Shown: piece after piece, positions 5,221 to 13,216 of the stretch | Layout: every line of letters starts with the position of its first letter | Position numbering within the stretch: the stretch's first letter is position 1 | From: JANNAV01 sp031384695 | GTDB taxonomy: Bacteria; Pseudomonadota; Alphaproteobacteria; Rhodobacterales; Rhodobacteraceae | NCBI GenBank assembly: GCA_031384695.1 | Contig: JANNAV010000135.1 | Span: forward strand, 1-17,239 | Reading direction: 5' to 3' | DNA: 17,239 bases | Notes under the pieces: generated by a model | The model's input: only the letters and a program-made list of their open reading frames with translations | Told to the model about the DNA's origin: nothing | Databases searched by the model: none | Program-made: the position numbers and the translations under genes

Positions 5221-7629
5221 ATGAGTGAAGTTCTCGCCGTAAGCTATCCCGTGTTGCCCTTGCGCGATATCGTGGTGTTCCCCCACATGATTGTGCCGCT
5301 GTTTGTGGGGCGCGAAAAATCGGTCCGCGCGCTTGAAGAGGTGATGGCGGACGATAAGCAGATCCTGCTGTCATCGCAGATTGATCCGACGGTGGATGAT
5401 CCGGCGTCGGATGGCATCTACCGTATCGGCGTTCTGGCCAACGTGTTGCAATTGCTGAAACTTCCCGATGGCACGGTGAAGGTACTGGTGGAGGGCAAGG
5501 CGCGGGTGAAAATCACCGGGTTTGTCGAGAACCCGAGTTATTTCGAGGCCTCGGCGGTGCTGCTGGAGGAAACTCCGGGCGACAAGCCTTCGGTCGAGGC
5601 GCTGGTGCGCGCGGTGGCCGACGAGTTCGAGCGTTACGCCAAGATCAAGAAGAACATCCCCGAAGAGGCGCTTTCGGCGGTGTCGGAGACCCGTGAGCCT
5701 GCACGGCTGGCGGACCTCGTGTCGGGCCATCTGGGCGTCGATGTGGCGTTGAAGCAGGATTTGCTGGAAACGCTGGACGTGGCCGAGCGGCTGGAAAAGG
5801 TTTATGGCCAGATGCAGGGCGAGATGTCGGTGCTGCAGGTCGAGAAAAAGATCAAGACGCGGGTGAAATCGCAGATGGAGCGCACGCAGCGCGAATATTA
5901 TCTGAATGAGCAGATGAAGGCCATTCAGAAGGAACTGGGCGACGGCGAGGAAGGCCAGAACGAGGTGGGCGAACTGGAAGCGCGCATCGCCAAGACCGCC
6001 CTTTCCAAGGAGGCGCGCGACAAGGCGGAAGCCGAGTTGAAAAAGCTGAAAAACATGAGCCCGATGAGTGCTGAGGCGACGGTGGTGCGCAACTATCTGG
6101 ATTGGCTGCTGGGCGTGCCCTGGGGCGTGAAAAGCCGGGTGAAGAAAGATCTGGCGGCGGCGCAGAGGGTGCTGGACGGCGATCACTACGGGCTTGAAAA
6201 GGTCAAGGAGCGGATTGTCGAGTATCTGGCGGTGCAGGCGCGGTCGGCCAAGATGAAGGGCCCGATCCTGTGCCTTGTAGGCCCGCCGGGGGTTGGTAAA
6301 ACCTCGCTTGGCCGTTCGGTTGCCAAGGCCACGGGGCGCGAGTTCATCCGCATCAGCTTGGGCGGATTGCGCGACGAGTCGGAAATCCGGGGGCACCGGC
6401 GCACCTATATAGGCTCGATGCCCGGTAAGATCATTCAGGCGCTGAAGAAGGCAAAAACCACCAACCCGTTGATCTTGCTGGATGAGATCGACAAGATGGG
6501 CCATGATTTCCGGGGTGATCCGGCGTCGGCCATGCTTGAGGTGCTGGACCCGGAGCAAAACGCCACTTTCACCGACCACTATCTTGAGGTGGAGTATGAT
6601 CTGTCGAACGTGATGTTCATCACCACGGCGAACAGCTACAACATGCCGGGGCCGCTGCTGGACCGGATGGAGATCATTCCGCTGGCGGGCTATACCGAGG
6701 ACGAGAAGCGCGAGATCGCCAAGGGCCATCTGATCAGCAAGCAGATCGAGGGGCATGCCTTGAAAAAGGGTGAGTTTGCCATCACCGACGGCGCGCTGAC
6801 CGAGGTGATCCGCAGCTATACCCGCGAGGCGGGCGTGCGCAACCTGGAGCGGGAGATTGCCAAGCTGGCGCGCAAGGCGGTGACCGAGATCGTGAAGAAA
6901 ACCGCGAAGTCGGTGGTGGTGACCGAGGATAAGCTGGAAGGCTATCTGGGGGTCAAACGCTATCGTCACGGCCTGGCCGAGTTGGAGGATCAGGTGGGGG
7001 TGGTGACGGGCCTTGCCTGGACATCGGTGGGCGGCGAGTTGCTGTCGATCGAGGCTTTGCGCCTGCCGGGCAAGGGGCGGATGAAGACCACCGGTAAGCT
7101 GGGCGATGTGATGAAGGAATCCATCGAGGCGGCGGCCAGTTTCGTACGCTCCATCAGCCCCGAGATCGGGGTGAAGCCGCCGAAGTTCGAGACGATGGAT
7201 ATCCATGTGCATGTGCCCGAAGGGGCGACGCCGAAGGACGGGCCTTCGGCTGGTGTCGGCATGGTTACGTCGATTGTGTCGGTTCTGACGGGGATTCCGG
7301 TGCGCCGCGATGTGGCGATGACCGGCGAGGTGACGCTGCGCGGCAATGTTCTGCCAATCGGCGGCTTGAAGGAAAAGCTGTTGGCGGCACTGCGGGGGGG
7401 GATCACCACCGTGTTCATCCCGCAGGAAAACGCCAAGGATCTGACCGAGATACCCGAGAATGTGAAATCGGGGTTGACGATCATCCCGGTGAGCCATGTG
7501 CGCGAGGTGTTGCGGCAGGCCTTGGTGCGGCAGCCCGAGCCGGTGGAGTGGGACGAGGCCGCGGAAGAGGCGGCGGCGGCGGCGCGGCTGGCGCGGTCGG
7601 ATGTGCCGCCGTCACTGACCGCGCACTGA
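5221..7629 (+). CDS. lon: ATP-dependent Lon protease
   Basis: Cytoplasmic homohexameric AAA+ serine protease that degrades misfolded proteins and selected regulators. The 802 residues show the full bacterial (LonA) layout. The N-terminal substrate-binding domain covers about 8-200, followed by a charged coiled region at about 200-280. The AAA+ module has Walker A GPPGVGKT at 354-361 and Walker B LILLDEID at 417-424. The protease domain has catalytic Ser676 in PKDGPSAG and Lys719 in GGLKEKLLAA, the same 43-residue spacing as in E. coli Lon. The C-terminus ends in an Ala/Glu-rich tail. AAGGAAA at 5210-5216 is a good ribosome-binding site for ATG 5221. The gene has a candidate heat-shock promoter and its own terminator, so it is a single-gene unit. 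hupB, a frequent neighbour of lon elsewhere, is not downstream here. Confidence 0.98.
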   Translation: MSEVLAVSYPVLPLRDIVVFPHMIVPLFVGREKSVRALEEVMADDKQILLSSQIDPTVDDPASDGIYRIGVLANVLQLLKLPDGTVKVLVEGKARVKITGFVENPSYFEASAVLLEETPGDKPSVEALVRAVADEFERYAKIKKNIPEEALSAVSETREPARLADLVSGHLGVDVALKQDLLETLDVAERLEKVYGQMQGEMSVLQVEKKIKTRVKSQMERTQREYYLNEQMKAIQKELGDGEEGQNEVGELEARIAKTALSKEARDKAEAELKKLKNMSPMSAEATVVRNYLDWLLGVPWGVKSRVKKDLAAAQRVLDGDHYGLEKVKERIVEYLAVQARSAKMKGPILCLVGPPGVGKTSLGRSVAKATGREFIRISLGGLRDESEIRGHRRTYIGSMPGKIIQALKKAKTTNPLILLDEIDKMGHDFRGDPASAMLEVLDPEQNATFTDHYLEVEYDLSNVMFITTANSYNMPGPLLDRMEIIPLAGYTEDEKREIAKGHLISKQIEGHALKKGEFAITDGALTEVIRSYTREAGVRNLEREIAKLARKAVTEIVKKTAKSVVVTEDKLEGYLGVKRYRHGLAELEDQVGVVTGLAWTSVGGELLSIEALRLPGKGRMKTTGKLGDVMKESIEAAASFVRSISPEIGVKPPKFETMDIHVHVPEGATPKDGPSAGVGMVTSIVSVLTGIPVRRDVAMTGEVTLRGNVLPIGGLKEKLLAALRGGITTVFIPQENAKDLTEIPENVKSGLTIIPVSHVREVLRQALVRQPEPVEWDEAAEEAAAAARLARSDVPPSLTAH

Positions 7630-7649
7630 GGATTTGCGATGTGATTGGT

Positions 7650-7675
7650 AAAGGCGCGCCGGAAGGTGCGCCTTT
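7650..7675 (+). terminator. Intrinsic terminator of lon
   Basis: AAAGGCGCGCC (7650-7660) and GGTGCGCCTTT (7665-7675) form an 11-bp stem with one G-U pair around a GGAA tetraloop, 20 bases after the lon stop. The trailing T-rich stretch is short. The A/T ends of the stem would also let it work in the minus direction. Confidence 0.75.
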
Positions 7676-7678
7676 ACG

Positions 7679-7718
7679 CTTTGTTAACCCGTGTGCGGTT
7701 AGAACGGGTGAGACAAAG
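7679..7718 (+). promoter_or_regulatory. Leader stem-loop covering the ribosome-binding site of the EF-hand gene
   Basis: Two nested perfect arms are visible: CTTTGT (7679-7684) with ACAAAG (7713-7718), and ACCCGT (7687-7692) with ACGGGT (7704-7709), separated by a small 2/3-base internal loop and closed by an 11-base loop. The outer right arm runs into AAAGGG (7715-7720), the likely Shine-Dalgarno element eight bases before ATG 7729. The folded RNA would therefore partly hide the ribosome-binding site. Alternatively it is a DNA operator. Confidence 0.45.
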
Positions 7719-7728
7719 GGCGAACATC

Positions 7729-8313
7729 ATGCGGTTCCTGGGGTTCATTGTTGGGTTTTTGGCGTTGATGGCCGGGTTTGCCAGCGCCGGGCCGCAGGCA
7801 TCGCAGGATCCTGATGTGATCACGCTGATGGAAACGCTGCCCGAGAAAACCATCAAACGCCTGCGCGAAGCACCGGCGCGGTTTCGCGAAGAGGCTTCGG
7901 TGCTGATCTATGGTTACGGCCGCGACGGGGGGATTGATGCCGCGGGGCTGGAGCGGTTCATCCTGTTGGAACGGGCCGAGGCGCGGGGCGCGGTGCTGCG
8001 GCGGTTTGCCGATGCCGATCTGGACAATGATGGCTTTGTGCGGGCGGCGGAACTGGCGATCAAGGCCGATACGCTGGCGGCCTCGGGGCGCGGGCGGATG
8101 CGGCTGGCGTTTCAGCAATCCGATATCGACCGGGACGGCAGCCTTTCAGGTGCCGAGATGCGGGCGCTCGCGGAGATTGGCGCGATGGATCGCCTGTCCG
8201 AGGCGGATGCCGATATCCTGCGGGCGTTCATGTCGTTTGATCTGGATGGCAGCGGGCAAGTGACGGTGGAGGAGGTGGCGGCGGTGGCGAGGCTGCTGGC
8301 ACCCGACGCGTGA
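7729..8313 (+). CDS. Secreted EF-hand calcium-binding protein
   Basis: A 194-residue protein with a Sec signal peptide (hydrophobic residues 4-18, likely cleavage after ASA at 18-20), so it acts in the periplasm or outside the cell. Three canonical 12-residue EF-hand loops are visible: D97LDNDGFVRAAE108, D132IDRDGSLSGAE143 and D171LDGSGQVTVEE182, the last with Ser in position 5. A degenerate fourth loop may exist around 62-73 (GYGRDGG). It should bind Ca2+ (family knowledge), as a buffer or sensor; the partner is unknown. I chose ATG 7729 because it starts the signal peptide and follows AAAGGG. An upstream start at 7645 would cross the lon terminator. It converges with mntH, with only 6 bases between the two stops. 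Confidence 0.88.
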   Translation: MRFLGFIVGFLALMAGFASAGPQASQDPDVITLMETLPEKTIKRLREAPARFREEASVLIYGYGRDGGIDAAGLERFILLERAEARGAVLRRFADADLDNDGFVRAAELAIKADTLAASGRGRMRLAFQQSDIDRDGSLSGAEMRALAEIGAMDRLSEADADILRAFMSFDLDGSGQVTVEEVAAVARLLAPDA

Positions 8314-8319
8314 ACCGTG

Positions 8320-9675
8320 TCAGGGCAAGATGAAATCCAGCAGCAGTTTCAGGTTCAGCGCGATGATCACGATGGCTGTCAGCACCGCGATGGCCCCCAG
8401 CCAGACCGGGGCAATCAGGGCGCCCATCTTGCGGCGGTCGGTGGTGAACATGACCAATGGCACGACGGCGAAGGAAAGCTGCAGGCTGAGGATCACCTGC
8501 GTAAGGATCAGCAGGCGGCCGGTGCCACTGTCGCCGTAATAGATCGTAACACCGGCGGCCGGGATGATGGCGATGCCGCGGGTGATCAGGCGGCGCGCCC
8601 ATGGCGGCATGCGCAGGTTCAAAAAACCCTCCATCACCGCTTGTCCGGCCAGGGTCGCGGTGACGGTGGAGTTCAGACCACAGGCCAGCAGGGCGATGCC
8701 GAACAGCGTTGGGGCGATTGCCGCCCCCAGCAAGGGCCCGAGCAATTTGTGGGCATCGCCAAGTTCCGCCACCTCGGAATTGCCGGTGGCGTGGAAACTG
8801 GCGGCGGCAAGGATGAGGATCGACGCATTGATGACCAGCGCGAAGGTAAGGGCCACCGTGCTGTCGATGGTGGCCCATTTCAGGGCAAAGCGCTTTTCCG
8901 GCAGACTGTCGCCGTAAGCGCGGGTTTGCACGATTGCCGAGTGCAGATAAAGGTTGTGCGGCATCACCGTGGCGCCCAGAATGCCAAGGGCAAGGTATAG
9001 CATGTTGGGGTTGGTGATGATTTCGACCGTCGGCGCAAAGCCCAGAATGACGCCGGCCCAATCGGGATCGGCAAGGGCGATCTGAATGCCGAAGCAGACG
9101 GCGATCACCCCAAGGAGGGTAATGATGAAAGCCTCAAGCCAGCGGAAGCCCTTGGCTTGCAGCCATAATATCAGGAACACGTCCAGTGCGGTGATCACCA
9201 CACCCAGTTCGAGCGGAATGCCGAACAGCAGGTTAAGGCCGATGGCGGTGCCGATCACTTCGGCGATATCGGTGGCCACGATCGCCAGTTCCGCCATGAA
9301 CCACAGCGGCAGGTTGACCCAGGACGGAAAGGCATCGCGGCAGGCCTGCGCCAGATCGCGGCCCGAGGCGATGGCGAGGCGGGCGCACAAGGATTGCAGC
9401 ACGATGGCCATCAGGTTCGAGACCAGCGCCACCACCAGCAAGGTATAGCCGAACTGCGAGCCGCCGGCGATGCTGGTGGCCCAGTTGCCGGGATCCATGT
9501 AGCCCACGGCCACCATATAGCCCGGCCCGAAAAACGCCGCCGCCCGCCGCCATGTGCCACTGGGCACCCGGACTGTGCCATGCACGTCTGATAGTGCCGG
9601 ATCGCCCCGTTCCCGCCGCCAGTTTCCACCAAGATTTCGCAGATCGAACGTGTCGGGATCGGGGGAGGTGGACAT
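8320..9675 (-). CDS. mntH: Nramp-family divalent metal transporter MntH
   Basis: Proton-coupled importer of Mn2+ (also Fe2+) in the inner membrane. The 451 residues contain about eleven hydrophobic segments. The metal-site motifs are intact: Asp61 and Asn64 in GYMDPGNWAT (TM1), and Ala235/Met238 in GATVMPHNLYLHS (TM6). Met at this site is the Nramp feature that favours Mn/Fe over Ca/Mg. AGGAAA on the minus strand, about 7 bases before the ATG, is its ribosome-binding site. The gene is single and divergent from rpiA, with a probable repressor palindrome in its promoter. No mntR or fur gene is in the window. The N-terminal tail of about 45 residues before TM1 is cytoplasmic and somewhat long. 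Confidence 0.96.
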   Translation of the reverse strand: MSTSPDPDTFDLRNLGGNWRRERGDPALSDVHGTVRVPSGTWRRAAAFFGPGYMVAVGYMDPGNWATSIAGGSQFGYTLLVVALVSNLMAIVLQSLCARLAIASGRDLAQACRDAFPSWVNLPLWFMAELAIVATDIAEVIGTAIGLNLLFGIPLELGVVITALDVFLILWLQAKGFRWLEAFIITLLGVIAVCFGIQIALADPDWAGVILGFAPTVEIITNPNMLYLALGILGATVMPHNLYLHSAIVQTRAYGDSLPEKRFALKWATIDSTVALTFALVINASILILAAASFHATGNSEVAELGDAHKLLGPLLGAAIAPTLFGIALLACGLNSTVTATLAGQAVMEGFLNLRMPPWARRLITRGIAIIPAAGVTIYYGDSGTGRLLILTQVILSLQLSFAVVPLVMFTTDRRKMGALIAPVWLGAIAVLTAIVIIALNLKLLLDFILP

Positions 9676-9690
9676 GCGGTTTCCTGTGAA

Positions 9691-9705
9691 TGCGAATTAT
9701 TCGCA
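9691..9705 (-). promoter_or_regulatory. Probable metal-regulator operator of mntH (7-1-7 palindrome)
   Basis: TGCGAAT-T-ATTCGCA is a perfect palindrome around one central base, 15 bases upstream of the mntH ATG and overlapping the likely promoter/start region. Alphaproteobacterial mntH genes are commonly repressed by Mn-bound Mur (Fur family) or MntR, and the short AT-centred symmetric site fits a Fur/Mur-type dimer. Which regulator binds it cannot be told from the sequence. Confidence 0.65.
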
Positions 9706-9735
9706 ATATATGGCATGGCCCGCAGGCTTTGGCAA
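9705..9735 (-). promoter_or_regulatory. Candidate mntH promoter
   Basis: On the minus strand TTGCCA (9735-9730) is followed by an AT-rich CATATATT block (9712-9705). A spacer of 17-19 bases results, depending on which hexamer is taken as -10. The palindrome at 9691-9705 directly abuts this block, so bound regulator would block initiation. Assigned by eye. Confidence 0.35.
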
Positions 9736-9777
9736 CAGCAATGGGCGGCGGGCTTGCCGGGGTGTAAAATCCCCCTC

Positions 9778-9810
9778 GCCCCGCTGGTTGGCATTGCCTA
9801 TAAGCGGGGC
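9778..9810 (+). promoter_or_regulatory. Inverted repeat upstream of rpiA
   Basis: GCCCCGCT (9778-9785) and AGCGGGGC (9803-9810) are perfect 8-bp arms around 17 bases that themselves contain GGCA-T-TGCC. It ends 9 bases before the AGGAG ribosome-binding site (9820-9824). It could be a 5'-leader hairpin or an operator; the loop also holds a TATAAG-like sequence. Confidence 0.4.
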
Positions 9811-9830
9811 AGTGTTTGCAGGAGTGCGCC

Positions 9831-10619
9831 ATGGCCGCCGAATTATCCCCGATCGACAAAGCCAAATTCGTGGCCGCCAAGCGCGCGGTAGATTTCGTGC
9901 AGCCGGGGATGAAGGTGGGGCTTGGCACCGGATCGACCGCCGCCTGGATGGTGCGCTGTCTGGGCGAGCGGGTGCGCGAGGAGGGGTTGAAGATTGTCGG
10001 CGTGCCCACCTCGACGCGCACGGCGGAACTGGCGCGGCAGGTGGGGATCCGGGTGATCTCGCTGGACGAGGCCAAATGGCTGGACTTGACGATTGACGGG
10101 GCAGACGAGTTTGACCAGAATCTGGCGCTGATCAAGGGCGGCGGGGCGGCGCTGCTGCAGGAAAAGATTGTGGCGACGGCGTCGGACCAGATGATCGTGA
10201 TTGCCGATGCGGCCAAGGAAGTGGCGCAGCTTGGGGCCTATCCGCTGCCGGTGGAGGTTGTTCCCTTTGGTTGGCAGACCACCAAGGCGCTGCTGGAGGA
10301 AACGCTGGTGTCGCTGGATGTGCTGAACCGCGATGTCACGTTGCGGATGAATGGCGAGCGGCCGCTGATAACCGACGAGGCGAATTACATCTTTGATCTG
10401 CATCTGAAGCGCATCGGTAATCCACGGCAGTTGGCGCTGGTGCTGAACCAGATACCGGGGGTGGTGGAAAACGGCCTGTTCATCGACATTTGTGATATCG
10501 TGGTGATCGGGCATGGCGACGGGCGGGTGACGGTGCGCGATATCAATGCGGGGTCCGAGCAGGATGACCGGATCGAGTTCGCGCCGAGCGACAATATTTT
10601 CGCCGATATGGGCGAGTGA
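9831..10619 (+). CDS. rpiA: Ribose-5-phosphate isomerase A
   Basis: Interconverts ribulose-5-phosphate and ribose-5-phosphate in the non-oxidative pentose phosphate pathway, feeding nucleotide synthesis and, in autotrophic relatives, the Calvin cycle. The 262-residue product shows the phosphate-binding GLGTGST at 30-36, active-site DGADE at 89-93, KGGG at 102-105 and Glu111, all as in RpiA. AGGAG at 9820-9824 supports ATG 9831; a TTG five codons upstream sits before that site and is not used. The stop overlaps the gor start (TGATG), so the two genes form an operon. RpiA is the first gene after the divergent intergenic region shared with mntH. Confidence 0.97.
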   Translation: MAAELSPIDKAKFVAAKRAVDFVQPGMKVGLGTGSTAAWMVRCLGERVREEGLKIVGVPTSTRTAELARQVGIRVISLDEAKWLDLTIDGADEFDQNLALIKGGGAALLQEKIVATASDQMIVIADAAKEVAQLGAYPLPVEVVPFGWQTTKALLEETLVSLDVLNRDVTLRMNGERPLITDEANYIFDLHLKRIGNPRQLALVLNQIPGVVENGLFIDICDIVVIGHGDGRVTVRDINAGSEQDDRIEFAPSDNIFADMGE

Positions 10620-11986
10620 TGGCGTTTGATTTTGATCTGTTCGTGATCGGTGGCGGGTCGGGCGGGGTGCGCGCGGCGCGGATTTCGGCGGGGGAATGGG
10701 GGGCCAGGGTTGGGCTGGCGGAAGAAAGCCGGCTGGGCGGCACTTGCGTGATCCGGGGCTGTGTGCCGAAAAAGCTGATGGTTTATGCCTCGGGGTTTGC
10801 GCATCAAATGGAGGATGCGCGCGCGTTCGGGTGGGATGCGCAGGCGGGGGCGTTCAATTGGCTGCGGTTTCGCGCCAGCCTTGCGGCGGAGTTGGACCGG
10901 CTGGAGGCGGCGTATCGCCGCACGTTGAACGCGGCGGGGGTGACGGTGTTTGATGCCCGCGCCGAGATGGTGGACGCGCATGGCGTGCGGCTGGCGGATG
11001 GGCGAACCGTGACGGCGCGCCATGTGCTGATCGCAACCGGCGGGCGGCCGTTCGTGCCGGATATTCCGGGGCGCGAACTGGCGGTGACGTCGAACGAGAT
11101 GTTCGATCTGCCGGAGTTGCCCAGGCGGGCGCTGGTGGTGGGGGGCGGCTATATCGCCTCGGAATTTGCCTGTATTCTCAATGGTCTTGGGGTTGAGGTT
11201 GTGATGTATTACCGGGGCAGCCAGATTTTGCGCGGCTTTGATGACGAGGCGCGGGGGCATGTGGCCAAGGCGATGACCGACGGTGGGATCGAGATCAGGT
11301 GCGATACCGATGTGGTGGCGCTTGAGCGCGTGGCGGGCGGCATTCGTGCTATGGGGTCGGATGGATCGGCGCGGGAGTTTGATCTGGTGCTCTATGCCAC
11401 CGGGCGCAAGGCGAATACCGACGGGCTGGGGCTTGGCGCATTGGGCGTGGCTTTGGGGCGTGACGGCGAGGTTGTGGTGGACGGGTGGAGCCAGACGGCG
11501 GTGCCTTCGATCTATGCGGTGGGCGATGTGACCAACCGGGTGAACCTGACGCCGGTGGCGATCCGCGAGGGGCATGCCTTTGCCGACACGGTGTTTGGCG
11601 CAAGGCCTGCGCAGCCTGACCATGCGCTGATTGCATCCGCCGTGTTTACCCAGCCCGAGTTGGGGATGATTGGCCTGACCGAGGCGCAGGCGCAAAAGGC
11701 CGGGCCGATCGAGGTATATGCCGCCAGTTTCCGCCCGATGAAGGCGATGTTCGCGGGGCGCGAGGACCGGGTGTTGATGAAGCTGATAGTGGATGCGACC
11801 AATCGGCGCGTGCTTGGCTGTCATATCGTGGGGCCGGATGCGGGCGAGATGATTCAACTGGTGGCGATTGCCATCAAGATGGGTGCCACAAAGGAAGATT
11901 TCGACCGCACTGTGGCGGTGCATCCGACCATGTCGGAAGAGTTGGTGACGATGAGAAAACCGGTGCGCATGTTGCCTGTGGCTTGA
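10619..11986 (+). CDS. gor: Glutathione reductase (NADPH)
   Basis: Cytoplasmic FAD enzyme that reduces glutathione disulfide with NADPH. The 455 residues show the FAD-binding GGGSGG at 11-16, the redox disulfide Cys43/Cys48 in GGTCVIRGCVPKK, the NADPH-binding GGGYIA at 175-180 followed by Arg199 and Arg205 (the pair that selects NADPH over NADH), the FAD motif AVGDVT in the third quarter, and the catalytic His435 in HPTMSEE. ATG 10619 overlaps the rpiA stop by one base; a GTG at 10616 would add one residue. The ribosome-binding site is weak, consistent with coupling to rpiA. A tail of 54 bases leads to hflK, possibly in the same transcript. Confidence 0.96.
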   Translation: MAFDFDLFVIGGGSGGVRAARISAGEWGARVGLAEESRLGGTCVIRGCVPKKLMVYASGFAHQMEDARAFGWDAQAGAFNWLRFRASLAAELDRLEAAYRRTLNAAGVTVFDARAEMVDAHGVRLADGRTVTARHVLIATGGRPFVPDIPGRELAVTSNEMFDLPELPRRALVVGGGYIASEFACILNGLGVEVVMYYRGSQILRGFDDEARGHVAKAMTDGGIEIRCDTDVVALERVAGGIRAMGSDGSAREFDLVLYATGRKANTDGLGLGALGVALGRDGEVVVDGWSQTAVPSIYAVGDVTNRVNLTPVAIREGHAFADTVFGARPAQPDHALIASAVFTQPELGMIGLTEAQAQKAGPIEVYAASFRPMKAMFAGREDRVLMKLIVDATNRRVLGCHIVGPDAGEMIQLVAIAIKMGATKEDFDRTVAVHPTMSEELVTMRKPVRMLPVA

Positions 11987-12040
11987 TTATCGGCGCGGAA
12001 TACCCAGATAAGCAAAGAGAAAATAAGGAAGGTAGTCAGA

Positions 12041-13216
12041 ATGGCGGGTGGCGGAGGTCCATGGGGCGGCAATGGTGGGTCGGGCGGCGATGACCGGGGT
12101 GGCGGCGATGATGAGCGGCGCGGCAAAGGCAACGGGCGGCGTCCGGGCGAGGGGCCGCAGATCCCCGAAATCGAAGATCTGATGCGGAAGGGCCAGGAGC
12201 AGTTACGCGTGCTGATGGGCGGGCGCGGGCGGGTGCCGCCGACGGGCGGCGCAGGCGGTGGCGGCGGCAATCCGCTGTTCACGCGGCAGGGGCTGGTGCT
12301 GGGCGGGCTTGCGGCGGTGGCGCTGTGGGGCTTCGTTTCGTTCTACACGGTCAAGCCGGAAGAACGCTCGGTCGAATTGTTTTTGGGTAAGTTCAGCAGT
12401 CTGGGCGAGCCGGGTCTGAACTTTGCGCCATGGCCGTTCGTGCGCGCCGAAATTGTGCAGGCCACGGGCGAGCGGCAGACCGATATCGGCACGGGTGCCG
12501 GGGGCGAGATGGATACCGGCCTGATGCTGACCCGCGATCAGAACATTGTCGATATCGAGTTTCAGGTTGTGTGGAACATCACCGATCCCGCGAAATATCT
12601 GTTCAATCTGGCCGATCCTGCCGACACCATCAAGGCGGTGGCGGAATCGGCGATGCGCGACATCATAGCGCGGTCTGAACTGTCGCCGATCCTAAACCGC
12701 GACCGGGGGTTGATCACCACCAACATGCTGGCCGCGGTGCAGGGCACGCTGGACAGCTATGATGCCGGCATCAAGGTGGTGCGGATCAACTTTGCCCAGG
12801 CCGATCCCCCGCGCGAGGTGATCGACGCCTTCCGCTCGGTTCAGGCCGCACAGCAAGAGCGTGACCGGCTGGAGAAAGAGGCCGATGCCTATGCCAACAA
12901 GGCGACGGCGGGGGCGCGCGGCGAGGCGGCCCGGTTGGGCGAGGAGGCCGAGGCTTACCGCGCGCGGGTGGTGAACGATGCCGAGGGCGAGGCGAGCCGG
13001 TTCCTGTCGGTCTATGCCGAATACGTGAAAGCGCCGGAGGTGACGCGCAAGCGGATGTATCTGGAAACCATGGAGCGGGTGTTGGGCGGCATGAACAAGG
13101 TGATCCTTGACGGGGTTTCGAACGAAGGCGGGCAGGGCGTGGTGCCGTTCCTGCCGCTGAACGAGTTGAACCGGATGAACACCGCCGGGGCAGCGGCTGC
13201 GGGAGGAACCAACTGA
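12041..13216 (+). CDS. hflK: FtsH protease modulator HflK (SPFH family)
   Basis: With HflC it forms a large periplasmic cage in the inner membrane that surrounds and regulates the membrane protease FtsH. The 391 residues have a Gly/Asp/Arg-rich cytoplasmic N-terminus (1-80), one transmembrane segment at about 84-103, an SPFH/band-7 domain from VKPEERSVELFLGKF (104-118) onward, a charged Ala/Glu-rich coiled coil after about residue 265, and a hydrophobic Gly/Ala tail. AAGGAAGG at 12025-12032 is a strong ribosome-binding site eight bases before the ATG. The stop shares one base with the hflC start (TGATG), so the pair is coupled. ftsH is not in the window. Confidence 0.95.
   Translation: MAGGGGPWGGNGGSGGDDRGGGDDERRGKGNGRRPGEGPQIPEIEDLMRKGQEQLRVLMGGRGRVPPTGGAGGGGGNPLFTRQGLVLGGLAAVALWGFVSFYTVKPEERSVELFLGKFSSLGEPGLNFAPWPFVRAEIVQATGERQTDIGTGAGGEMDTGLMLTRDQNIVDIEFQVVWNITDPAKYLFNLADPADTIKAVAESAMRDIIARSELSPILNRDRGLITTNMLAAVQGTLDSYDAGIKVVRINFAQADPPREVIDAFRSVQAAQQERDRLEKEADAYANKATAGARGEAARLGEEAEAYRARVVNDAEGEASRFLSVYAEYVKAPEVTRKRMYLETMERVLGGMNKVILDGVSNEGGQGVVPFLPLNELNRMNTAGAAAAGGTN

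Noticed and set aside
5371..7497. 708-residue open frame antisense to lon
   Set aside because: Low-complexity His/Arg/Leu composition and no motifs; the plus strand encodes full-length Lon.
7645..7728. N-terminal extension of the EF-hand protein
   Set aside because: The extension would start inside the lon terminator hairpin and would bury the signal peptide; ATG 7729 is better supported.
8320..9000. Long plus-strand open frames across mntH
   Set aside because: They are antisense shadows of mntH in GC-rich DNA; the minus-strand frame has Nramp motifs and a ribosome-binding site, the plus-strand ones have neither.
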